DNA from: Bradyrhizobium sp.
Lineage (GTDB): Bacteria > Pseudomonadota > Alphaproteobacteria > Rhizobiales > Xanthobacteraceae
Reading direction: 5' to 3'
DNA length: 64,000 bases
NCBI RefSeq assembly: GCF_027451485.1
Contig: NZ_DAIDJE010000062.1
Coordinates: forward strand, 22,774 to 86,773
Shown: positions 12,191 through 19,044 of the stretch, one piece after another
Layout of the letters: the number at the start of each line of letters is the position of its first letter
Numbering within the stretch: the stretch's first letter is position 1
Program-made: the position numbers and the translations under genes
Notes under the pieces: model-generated
The model's input: the letters and a program-made list of their open reading frames with translations, nothing else
Told to the model about the DNA's origin: nothing
Databases searched by the model: none

Positions 12191-12227
12191 CATCCCGCGT
12201 GAGCACCTGCCTAGCCCACGCGGGATG
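12191..12227. terminator. Inverted repeat between converging genes
   Basis: CATCCCGCGTG (12191-12201) and CACGCGGGATG (12217-12227), an 11-bp perfect stem with a 15-nt loop and no T tract. It sits between the end of the small membrane gene and the end of the minus-strand ParA gene and may end both. Confidence 0.45.
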
Positions 12228-12315
12228 ATGTCGCTTCGCAAGCCGCCGGTCAGACGCCTGGACGCTGACCGAAGAGAACCCGGGCGATATCGCTTCCGGT
12301 TCGCCGTCCGAAAGA

Positions 12316-12996
12316 TCAGGCCGCCTGCCTGTGCATTGTGCCGCTCGCCGATGCCGTGCCACGGATGGCCTTCACCGAACGTTCGATCGCTGCCCACAGC
12401 CGGCCGATCTCCGCAGCCGCACGGCCTTCGGCAAAGTATTCGCGGGCGCCTTCGCCCTTGCCGAGCGCCATCAGCAGATCGGCGCGGTTGGTGATCTGCC
12501 CGCCCCACACCGGCGCGCGGAACTTGGCCAGTTGCTCGCGTGCGATGGTAACGATGCGGCTTTCCACCTCGTCGCGGCGAGCCGGCGCGCCGTTCAGCAC
12601 GACAGCATAAGGCTTGCGCGCAGAACGGCACATCTGGATGGTTTCCTGCACAGCGTTGACGTCAAAAACGCCGGGCCGCGCCGGAATGACGACCATGGTG
12701 GCGTTCTTGATCGCGTCGTCGACCACGGCCGACAGATTCGGCGGCGTGTCGATGAACACCCATTCGTAGCCGTCACGCTTGGCAGCAGCGACGATGCCGC
12801 TCACCGAATTGACCGCGGTCTTGATCTGCGGCTCGTTGGTACCCCGCAGTTTGTGCCACAGGGTCAACGATCCCTGCGGGTCGGCATCGACAAGCAGGCA
12901 CGGCTTGGTCGTCTTGTGGACATGCGCAGCGAGGTGAGCGGCAAGGGTACTTTTTCCCGAGCCACCCTTACGCGACGCAAAAACTATAACGTTCAT
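12316..12996 (-). CDS. Orphan ParA/Soj-type P-loop ATPase
   Basis: 226-residue MinD/ParA-superfamily ATPase. It begins MNVIVFASRKGGSGKSTLAA, with the deviant Walker A KGGSGKST (two lysines, K10 and K16); Walker A' is VDADPQGSLTLWHKL and Walker B is WVFIDTPPN. These ATPases partition DNA or position large complexes. No ParB, parS cluster or polar-localisation partner is seen nearby, so its cargo is unknown. The start at 12996 is set by GGAGG 8 nt upstream; longer readings to 13089 cross a palindrome and are unlikely. An 18-bp perfect palindrome lies 38 bp upstream. Confidence 0.9.
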   Translation of the reverse strand: MNVIVFASRKGGSGKSTLAAHLAAHVHKTTKPCLLVDADPQGSLTLWHKLRGTNEPQIKTAVNSVSGIVAAAKRDGYEWVFIDTPPNLSAVVDDAIKNATMVVIPARPGVFDVNAVQETIQMCRSARKPYAVVLNGAPARRDEVESRIVTIAREQLAKFRAPVWGGQITNRADLLMALGKGEGAREYFAEGRAAAEIGRLWAAIERSVKAIRGTASASGTMHRQAA

Positions 12997-13033
12997 ACTC
13001 TTCGCCTCCAGATTGACCCCAGGAGGCGAAAAT

Positions 13034-13051
13034 GAATCAGCGCGCTGATTC
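13034..13051. promoter_or_regulatory. Perfect 18-bp palindrome upstream of the parA-like gene
   Basis: GAATCAGCGCGCTGATTC is a perfect palindrome 38 bp before the parA-like start codon. It is a good candidate operator, possibly for autoregulation. It contains no recognised regulator consensus. Confidence 0.55.
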
Positions 13052-13188
13052 GTGGAAGAAGAATTTGGGGTCGATTGTGGCGAAGCCACCGAATAAGCGG
13101 CGGGGCTGCTTTTTGGGTCCTACCCTGTCGCCTACCGATCCCCGAAGACTCCGAAGGATATCGGCAGGCGAGACGGTACAAGCAGCAG

Positions 13189-13485
13189 TCAGTAATCTTG
13201 CGCAACCGTCCGCAGGCGAGGCCGGTGATGATGTCTTGGCCTTGCAGACGTCTCCTGCGGGTGGAAGTAGACCCGGCAACCGTCACTGAGTTCGACCTGG
13301 CGCCGCACCATGCAGGCCGTGATCCGCGAGACGTCCGGAATTTCTGAACCGCACAACCGGAACGCATCGCCCATGCAGGCTTGTTGCTGCTCCATGGTGT
13401 ACGACCATCCGGCCGCAGGCCACGCGCCCGTCACGATGGCCGCGACCATCGCGAGCCGTTTCATTCGAATCGAGAAAGCATCCAT
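13189..13485 (-). CDS. Small secreted Cys-containing protein
   Basis: 98 residues. The N-terminus (MDAFSIRMKRLAMVAAIVTG, then AWPAAGWS) looks like a signal peptide. The mature part has a conserved Cys pattern (QQQACMGDAFRLCGSEIPDV; ITACMVRRQVELSDGCRVYF) seen in many small Bradyrhizobium exported proteins of unknown role. ATG 13485 is chosen over an upstream Met at 13542 because GGGGGAAAC precedes it and the signal peptide starts there. Confidence 0.75.
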   Translation of the reverse strand: MDAFSIRMKRLAMVAAIVTGAWPAAGWSYTMEQQQACMGDAFRLCGSEIPDVSRITACMVRRQVELSDGCRVYFHPQETSARPRHHHRPRLRTVAQDY

Positions 13486-13886
13486 GTTTCCCCCAAACCA
13501 CCACCCCGCGTTGATAGTGAGCGAGTGTGATGGAGTTGGCAAGCAAGCCTTCGCATCAAACGTCAGCTATCGGTGGAAAGCATTGATCGTGCGACAAGAA
13601 GCGCACGAGTTCCACTTCGCGAACTCATCGCGCGACATCGTCGGCTGCGCTTCGAACCGTCGCAAGTCGCGCAGAACAGCGAATCACTGCGATGACATTC
13701 GCTTTGAGACTCTGCGGCACGCTGGGTAGCGAATATCGAATCCACTTCACCAGCGCGTCGATTGCAGCGAAGCTGCTTGCTGGCATTTTTCGGCTGAGCA
13801 ACTCGTTCCCGCCGTGTCGCAGCGGCAACAAACGCGTTACGCTCGCCGCGCCGTGACGGGAACAGAACACGGGTCGGGAGATTGCG
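13486..13886. other. Intergenic region without recognisable features
   Basis: About 400 bp between two divergent small secreted-protein genes. It must hold both promoters. No convincing frame, hairpin or RNA gene was seen. Confidence 0.5.
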
Positions 13887-14177
13887 ATGAGCCGTCGAAT
13901 TTGCGTGATGTTGTGTGCTCTTCTCTTCCTCGCAATCAACGCCGGAAGAGCAGCTGCCGAATGCATTTGCGAATGTGTCGACGGACACATGCAGCCGCTC
14001 TGCCAGAGTTCGATCGATTTGCCGCCGATTTGTCCGGCCACCATTTGTCCGATCACGGCTCCGTCGATAGCGCCGATCAACCCTCCATCCATTCCACCGA
14101 TCGGCACGTCGCAATGTCGTCAGGCAAGGATATGCGACACTTTCGGACACTGTCAGTGGCAACAGGTTTGCCAATAG
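13887..14177 (+). CDS. Small secreted Cys/Pro-rich protein with PSI/PI repeats
   Basis: 96 residues with a clear signal peptide (MSRRICVMLCALLFLAINAG, RAAA). The mature part begins ECICECVDG, continues as Pro/Ile-rich short repeats (ICPATICPI, PSIAPI, PPSIPPI) and ends with a Cys cluster (QCRQARICDTFGHCQWQQVC). Ten cysteines are expected to be oxidised in the periplasm. GGGAG lies 6 nt before the ATG. Similar Cys/Pro-rich exported proteins are common in this genus; none has a known function. Confidence 0.75.
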   Translation: MSRRICVMLCALLFLAINAGRAAAECICECVDGHMQPLCQSSIDLPPICPATICPITAPSIAPINPPSIPPIGTSQCRQARICDTFGHCQWQQVCQ

Positions 14178-14294
14178 CTCCGGCCGGCGAACCAGCGGCG
14201 GCCTCTGGCGAACAGATGCGCCCGCGTACCGCATGGGCGCGACGCCGCAGGCTTCATAACTGCTGGTTGAAATACTGCCCCGGGGATTTGGTCT

Positions 14295-14339
14295 TGGTAC
14301 AGTTGGGTGGGCTCGAACCACCGACCTCCTGTTCCACAG
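14295..14339 (-). repeat. attL: displaced 3' fragment of tRNA-His
   Basis: Identical to 30779-30823. It covers the anticodon loop, variable arm, T arm, acceptor 3' strand and CCA, but the 5' half of the tRNA is missing, so it is not a functional gene. Confidence 0.95.
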
Positions 14340-14352
14340 CAAGCCAATTAGC

Positions 14353-14378
14353 CGTACCTAAGCGTACCGCTGCGTAAC
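14353..14378 (+). repeat. Phased CGTAMC hexamers, cluster 1
   Basis: CGTACC at 14353, CGTACC at 14363 and CGTAAC at 14373, spaced exactly 10 bp so that all three face one side of the helix. They lie between attL and int; probably a protein-binding array. Confidence 0.75.
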
Positions 14379-14438
14379 GTAGACCGGGGAAAAACGGTAT
14401 ATTATACAGAGACTTGGCCTTATAACGACGCTTGGGAC

Positions 14439-14474
14439 CGTACCTATGCGTACCCAAGCGTAACCATGCGTAAA
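14439..14474 (+). repeat. Phased CGTAMC hexamers, cluster 2
   Basis: CGTACC at 14439, CGTACC at 14449, CGTAAC at 14459 and CGTAAA at 14469, again at exact 10-bp spacing, 50-80 bp before the int start. Cluster 1 is 86 bp to the left. Confidence 0.8.
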
Positions 14475-14483
14475 CGGCCAATT

Positions 14484-14507
14484 TGTCTACCCCAGTGTCT
14501 ACCCCAG
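14484..14507 (+). repeat. Left-end 12-bp tandem repeat, candidate integrase arm site
   Basis: TGTCTACCCCAG occurs twice in tandem (14484-14495, 14496-14507), 145 bp inside attL. A matching pair is found near the right end at 30710-30733 in the same orientation. Paired sites at both ends are what arm-type integrase binding sites look like. Confidence 0.7.
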
Positions 14508-14520
14508 CAGCAGGCGTGCG

Positions 14521-15843
14521 ATGACGAAGAGAGCGCTATCGGCAGGTGGCATCCTCAAGATCAAGGCCAAAGGCAGCCGCCAAGAAATTCCCGACGACGG
14601 GGCCGCGGGACTGCACCTCGTGGTCCAGCCCAGCGGAGCAAAGAGCTTCGCCCTCCGGTTTCGGCGTCCAAACGGCAAGCGCGCCAAGGTGACGCTAGGC
14701 CCCTTCAATCCGAATGAACAGGTTGGCGAGCCTCGCATCGGCGCGCCGCTGACGCTGGCTGCCGCGCGGGCCCTCACCGGTCAGCTCAACTTGGAGCGCG
14801 CAGGCGGTGTGGACCTTGTTGCGACGCAGCGGGTCCAGCGCCAGCGACGGCGGCTGAATATCACCGAGGCCGAGGCCCATTCGTTCGGGCAAGCGACGCG
14901 GGACTTCCTGAAGAACCACACGGTGCGCAAAACCGGCGAGAAGCCCAAGCGCTGGCGCGAGACCGCGAGCCTGCTCGGGCTCTACTATCCATTGGACGGA
15001 AAGGAACCCACGGTGGTCAAGGGCGGGCTCTGCGAGCAGTGGCGGGACCGGCGCGCCGACGAGATAAACAGCGACGACATTTACACCGCCATCCAAAGCA
15101 AGGACACCGAGCCGACCCGCAGGCGGATGGCGGACGCGTTAGCAACCCTTTACGGTTGGTTGCTGAAGAACCGGCGCGTCCGGATTGATCCGTGCGCTGG
15201 CGTCTACCGACCGCCTGCCCCACCGTCCCGGCACCGGACCCTGAACGACGCGGAGATGCGCGAGGTCTGGAAGGCGTGCGATAAGCTCGGCATCCGGCCC
15301 GGTCAAAACAGTCGCCCTCCTTGGGGCGCTATCGTCAAATTGCTCTTGATCACAGGCTGCCGCTTGAATGAAATCGCACGGCTGGAAGAAGCGGAGTTGA
15401 ACGGCGATCTGATTTCCCTGCCCCCTTCCCGGACCAAGAACCACCTGCCGTTCGAATTGCCCTTGCCGCCGCTTGCAGTGGAGATACTTGAAGGCGTCCC
15501 GCGCATAACAGATTGCAAGTTCATCTTCAGCACGAATGGCCGCTCGCCGGTTTCCGGCTTCTCCAAGGTCAAGAAGCAACTGGACGAAATCATTGCCAAG
15601 CACCGAAGGGAGAACGGCGTCAAGACCAAGATGCCGCCGTTTCGCATCCACGATCTTCGACGCACAGTCTCGACCGAAATGAACGGCCTTGGCGTGCTGC
15701 CACATATCGTCGAGCAGGTTCTAAATCATCAATCCGGCGCTCGCGGCGGCGTCGCAGGCGTTTATAACCGCTTCGCCTACCTTGAGGAGAAGCGTGCGGC
15801 GCTGCGGGCATGGGCCGACCGCGTCGCGAGGATCGTGTCGTGA
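14521..15843 (+). CDS. int: Tyrosine recombinase (P4-type integrase)
   Basis: 440-residue site-specific integrase. An N-terminal DUF4102-like arm-binding domain (about 1-90) precedes a SAM-like core-binding domain and the catalytic domain. Catalytic residues visible: R281 (TGCRLNEIARLEE), H377 and R380 (RIHDLRRTVS), H403 (VLNHQSG) and the likely nucleophile Y415 (GVYNRFAYLEEKR). It should catalyse recombination between the tRNA-His attB and the element attP. It starts 181 bp from attL, next to phased hexamers and candidate arm sites. The following gene overlaps the stop codon, so int is cotranscribed with element genes. Confidence 0.96.
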   Translation: MTKRALSAGGILKIKAKGSRQEIPDDGAAGLHLVVQPSGAKSFALRFRRPNGKRAKVTLGPFNPNEQVGEPRIGAPLTLAAARALTGQLNLERAGGVDLVATQRVQRQRRRLNITEAEAHSFGQATRDFLKNHTVRKTGEKPKRWRETASLLGLYYPLDGKEPTVVKGGLCEQWRDRRADEINSDDIYTAIQSKDTEPTRRRMADALATLYGWLLKNRRVRIDPCAGVYRPPAPPSRHRTLNDAEMREVWKACDKLGIRPGQNSRPPWGAIVKLLLITGCRLNEIARLEEAELNGDLISLPPSRTKNHLPFELPLPPLAVEILEGVPRITDCKFIFSTNGRSPVSGFSKVKKQLDEIIAKHRRENGVKTKMPPFRIHDLRRTVSTEMNGLGVLPHIVEQVLNHQSGARGGVAGVYNRFAYLEEKRAALRAWADRVARIVS

Positions 15844-16424
15844 GCGGCAAACTTCCGAGTACGTCACAGCGGATCGCGGAGCAAAAGGCGATTGAGAAGC
15901 GCCAAAAGGCAGTCGCGGACGATATCGTGAGCGATCTCAAATTGAGCGGCGACCGCAAAAAAAAGGCGTGCTTCAAGGATGTACTCAAAGCCATTTGGGA
16001 AATGGAGCGGCAGTCGGACCTCTTCAACGGTCGTTACGTCGACCTCGCGGATACGACGAAGCGTTCCCTTCGCAGGTTTGCGAAGACCGTCGAGACCTTA
16101 GAGAGCGTCTGGAACACGACGCCGCTATTCCCCTTGGACGTACCGATTGAAAGCGTAGAAAAGGTACTTGAGTTTGGTCGCGAATGCCAAAGGATCGCAA
16201 ACGCAAAGGGCAAGCCGCCCAGGAAAGACGCCGCCTTGAAACGCCACGCCGCTCGGTACGCGCACGCGCTCCTGATCAAGTACGGCCTGCGCCCCACAGC
16301 GCACACCAAGGCGAGCACATATTGCAAGGTCGCGAAGCGCCTTTACGAGGCGGACCCTACGAACCGCTCTGGGGGCCACGATCTACTGAGCCAATGCAAG
16401 GCGCACATCCGCGAACGCGATTGA
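15840..16424 (+). CDS. Hypothetical protein translationally coupled to int
   Basis: 194 residues from a GTG start that overlaps the int stop (GTGA), with GAGG about 8 nt upstream. The protein is basic and helical (SGKLPSTSQRIAEQKAIEKR; FLRRFAKTVETLE-type segments; RKDAALKRHAARYAHALLIK) without transmembrane or recognisable catalytic motifs. The coupling to int suggests a role in recombination or its control, but no family is recognised. Confidence 0.75.
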   Translation: MSGKLPSTSQRIAEQKAIEKRQKAVADDIVSDLKLSGDRKKKACFKDVLKAIWEMERQSDLFNGRYVDLADTTKRSLRRFAKTVETLESVWNTTPLFPLDVPIESVEKVLEFGRECQRIANAKGKPPRKDAALKRHAARYAHALLIKYGLRPTAHTKASTYCKVAKRLYEADPTNRSGGHDLLSQCKAHIRERD

Positions 16425-16502
16425 GTAGCGCACGAAGGTGAAACTGTGAGCCAAAGATAGGGCGTTAAACTTCACCTTCCAAAGGAACACGCTCCGTCCA
16501 AG

Positions 16503-16528
16503 CGTAACCATTGGACCTTAAGCGTGAC
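16503..16528 (+). promoter_or_regulatory. CGTAAC/CGTGAC pair at the AlpA-like gene start
   Basis: CGTAAC at 16503 and CGTGAC at 16523 are exactly 20 bp apart (two helical turns) and use the same hexamer as the arrays before int. The second overlaps the GTG start codon at 16524. This suggests autoregulation by the AlpA-like product. Confidence 0.5.
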
Positions 16529-16856
16529 CCACCCTGCCAGCGATCAGACCCTACGGTCTAGGACTTCGGCCCCCGACACGGCACCGCAAACGGCCGCGCC
16601 TGCTCCCTACTATTTGGAAGCCGCGAGGCAATTTCGCGACGCCTTCGGCGGACGGTCCAGACAGTGGGAACACCGCAAGGCCGAGTCCGATCCCGATTTC
16701 CCCAAGGTGATCTACATCGGCGCCCGCAGATTCTACCGCGTGGCGGACCGGATCGAGTACGTCCGCAAGCTCCAAGAGCGATCCGCAGCAAAGGCTGCCG
16801 CCAAGGAAGCACGTCGGCGCGAACTAGCGGAGGCTGCCGACACCGACAACGAGTGA
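16524..16856 (+). CDS. AlpA/excisionase-like DNA-binding protein
   Basis: 110 residues. The central segment (RQFRDAFGGRSRQWEHRKAE, DPDFPKVIYIGARRFYR, VADRIEYVRKL) has the layout of AlpA/Xis-type winged helices, where a short HTH is followed by DP.FP..I.IG.RR....; the C-terminus is a charged helix (AAKAAAKEARRRELAEAADT). Such proteins control integrase expression and direct excision. A GTG start is used; no ATG is available upstream. It is preceded by the same hexamers as int, so it is the prime candidate to bind them. Confidence 0.65.
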   Translation: MTHPASDQTLRSRTSAPDTAPQTAAPAPYYLEAARQFRDAFGGRSRQWEHRKAESDPDFPKVIYIGARRFYRVADRIEYVRKLQERSAAKAAAKEARRRELAEAADTDNE

Positions 16857-17002
16857 AGCAATGGCCCAAGGTGTTCACGCGCCTTGGGCCATTGCTTTGA
16901 CCACGTGGCCGATGTCCCCGCGGCTGCGTCGTCTGGAAGCAGGGGGCAAAACGAGAAGGGCCAGCGCTGCAACGCCGGCCCGACCCAAACGGAGTAGTGA
17001 AG

Positions 17003-17620
17003 ATGAGAGAAGTCAGCCTACCGAAAGTGGATGAGAAAGGAAACCATATTCCTGACGACTCCACGCCGACCAAGGAAGAACTGCGCCGCGACCTCGATAA
17101 CGGCACGAGGGTCATCTCGGTCCAGCAAGACCGGATGAACGAGTTCCACGTCGGCGAAGACCCGAACGGCGATCTCGATGGTGATCTGTTCAGAGCCGTC
17201 CTGGCGGAAGCTGCCGAGACCAACATCGCTGCCCAAGTCGCGCTGGAGTATTGGGACGAAGGGCGCAACAAGCCCGATAGTCCGCACACTGTCCGGGATT
17301 GCGTCAACGATGACGGCGTCATCGACTGGGAGAAGTTCAAGGCAGGCTTCGACAACGTTGTGTCTTCCATTCCAAGGAAGGTCCGTCGCCAGACCAAACT
17401 CGATGATTATAAGATGACGCTGGCACTCAATCTCTTGGGAGCCATGGGTTCGGTGGCTTTGGGCGAGGAGTTCCAGTCGAAGGCCCAAAGCGTCATCAGT
17501 TACGGCTTCGGCCGTATCGAGTGGGACGAACTCTTGGCTGACCTCGAAGGCCGCCAATGCGTCCGGGGCCAGTGGAAGAAGAGCCGCGTCGGCAGCACCA
17601 GCAAGCAAACCCGACACTGA
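17003..17620 (+). CDS. Hypothetical element protein
   Basis: 205 residues, acidic and soluble, without recognisable motifs (MREVSLPKVDEKGNHIPDDS; FRAVLAEAAETNIAAQVALE; YGFGRIEWDELLADLEGRQC). GGAG lies 8 nt before the ATG. It stands on its own between short intergenic gaps inside the element. The function is unknown. Confidence 0.75.
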   Translation: MREVSLPKVDEKGNHIPDDSTPTKEELRRDLDNGTRVISVQQDRMNEFHVGEDPNGDLDGDLFRAVLAEAAETNIAAQVALEYWDEGRNKPDSPHTVRDCVNDDGVIDWEKFKAGFDNVVSSIPRKVRRQTKLDDYKMTLALNLLGAMGSVALGEEFQSKAQSVISYGFGRIEWDELLADLEGRQCVRGQWKKSRVGSTSKQTRH

Positions 17621-17683
17621 GCCGACTAGCGCGCTCAGGCGACTCGTCTGGGCGCGCGGGCTCTCCAATTTGGAGCACTCATC

Positions 17684-17896
17684 ATGAGACAGCATCTTCG
17701 CGAGACCATAGTCCTGATCCGCAGCATGGGCGGAAGCGACATCACGATTGATTGCGACCACGGACGGCACACCGCCATCCTGTTCGACAACCTGCAAGGC
17801 GAGCGCAAGCGCGTGATGATCCAGCGCGGCAAACCTTGCTGGGACGCTGAACAGCGCACTCGTTCTGAACTGAGGCGCATGGGGCTGCAAGGTTGA
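17684..17896 (+). CDS. Small conserved element protein
   Basis: 70 residues (MRQHLRETIVLIRSMGGSDI; VMIQRGKPCWDAEQRTRSEL). It has a beta-rich middle and a charged C-terminal helix. Similar tiny proteins are typical of integrated elements in this genus. The function is unknown. Confidence 0.6.
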   Translation: MRQHLRETIVLIRSMGGSDITIDCDHGRHTAILFDNLQGERKRVMIQRGKPCWDAEQRTRSELRRMGLQG

Positions 17897-18157
17897 CGGC
17901 ACCAAACCAGCGCGCTCGACCACGGCCGGGCGCGTACTTCCTCAGATCGACTACGCAAGCTGTTGTTTCATCGCATTCGGCCACCGGCAGTGGGCGCGGA
18001 ATTCGTGAGAGGCGCGCGTGCGCGTGCTCATCTTCTGTGAAGAAACGCGTTCCATCCAGTTATGCAAAAAACCTTTCTACGGGTAAACCGCCCGCAAAAA
18101 TGCAGGTGTTCGGGAAACGCAAATCAGAAGAAACTATCAGGATAGCAGGGAATAATC

Positions 18158-18307
18158 ATGCGCAAGAAGCTTTCACTAGAGACCCGGCGCAAGATCAGCG
18201 CCAAGATGCTGGGGCGCAAGCGCGACGAGAAGACCAAGACGAAAATCTCGCGAACGCTCAGAGCGAAGTGGGATTTGATCCGCCAGCTAGAAGCGGCGAA
18301 CGCTTAA
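18158..18307 (+). CDS. Tiny basic protein with a NUMOD3-like motif
   Basis: 49 residues, almost a single motif: SLETRRKISAKMLGRKRDEK, TKTKISRTLRAKW. It repeats the ET.+KIS..L.GR+ pattern of the NUMOD3 DNA-binding motif found in homing endonucleases, but no GIY-YIG or HNH nuclease domain is attached. CAGGGA lies about 9 nt before the ATG. It may be a stand-alone minor-groove DNA binder or the remnant of a homing endonuclease. Confidence 0.55.
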   Translation: MRKKLSLETRRKISAKMLGRKRDEKTKTKISRTLRAKWDLIRQLEAANA

Positions 18308-18471
18308 CACCTTGCCGCGCTCGCGCGGCTTGGTACTACGACTCTTGATACCGGCTTGCGACCGCGCCGCGCGGCACGCACATTGGCTTACCCAACCGGA
18401 CGCGGCTTCCCAGTAACACTCAAAATTTGCCGCGCTCAAGGGGACAGACCTTGGCGCGGCGGGGAGCTCGT

Positions 18472-19044
18472 ATGACAACAACCCGCCTTTTATCGGCTCG
18501 CGATGGGTTTGAAAACCCCGCCAAATCTTTAAAGCGATCCAAACGCCAGACCGTCCGCGTCGATGAGGCGACGATCATCGCCCAGCTCGAACGCTCCTTG
18601 CGCGAATGTCAGGCATCAGCGCGCCTGCCGTTTCCCAAACAATGGCCCATTCACCGAGCGCACAGCAAGCTCATCGATGCTGCGGAGCACTTGTTCGGCC
18701 AAATAAACGGATGGAGTGTCGCGAACCGTGACTTCCGCCTCGGCGACATCGGCAAGCGAGTCGGCGAATTCTCCGTTCACGACACGTCGCTGCTCGATCA
18801 TTGCATATGGTACAGGGCGGCGGGGAGATGCGCGGCAATCGTAGCGCAACCCTATGCCCTCCCTTCCAATGACAACTATGCCCGATCAGCCGCCGATCAA
18901 GCCGGTGTCGCGCTCCACATTCCGCCCCATCCCTTCGCTAGCTTCCACTATCCCAACGGCACCCGATTCTACGTGTTCACGCAGGTCGGGCACGAAATCG
19001 TCTGGCTGCCCGAACAGATCAACGGCTGGGAGGGCGCGCGATGA
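18472..19044 (+). CDS. Hypothetical protein upstream of the replicase
   Basis: 190 residues. The start at 18472 follows GGGGAGCTCGT; the frame continues upstream to 18427 without a better site. The stop overlaps the ATG of the replicase gene by four bases, so the two are translationally coupled. It has no clear motif (HRAHSKLIDAAEHLFGQING; FHYPNGTRFYVFTQVGHEIV). It may be a replication accessory protein; that is inference from coupling alone. Confidence 0.75.
   Translation: MTTTRLLSARDGFENPAKSLKRSKRQTVRVDEATIIAQLERSLRECQASARLPFPKQWPIHRAHSKLIDAAEHLFGQINGWSVANRDFRLGDIGKRVGEFSVHDTSLLDHCIWYRAAGRCAAIVAQPYALPSNDNYARSAADQAGVALHIPPHPFASFHYPNGTRFYVFTQVGHEIVWLPEQINGWEGAR

Noticed and set aside
14295..14339. 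Second tRNA-His gene
   Set aside because: Only the 3' 45 nt are present; the upstream sequence does not form the D arm or acceptor 5' strand. It is the displaced att fragment.
16558..17397. 279-codon antisense frame
   Set aside because: Runs through two plus-strand genes with good ribosome sites and reads as Ser/Arg/Pro-rich shadow.
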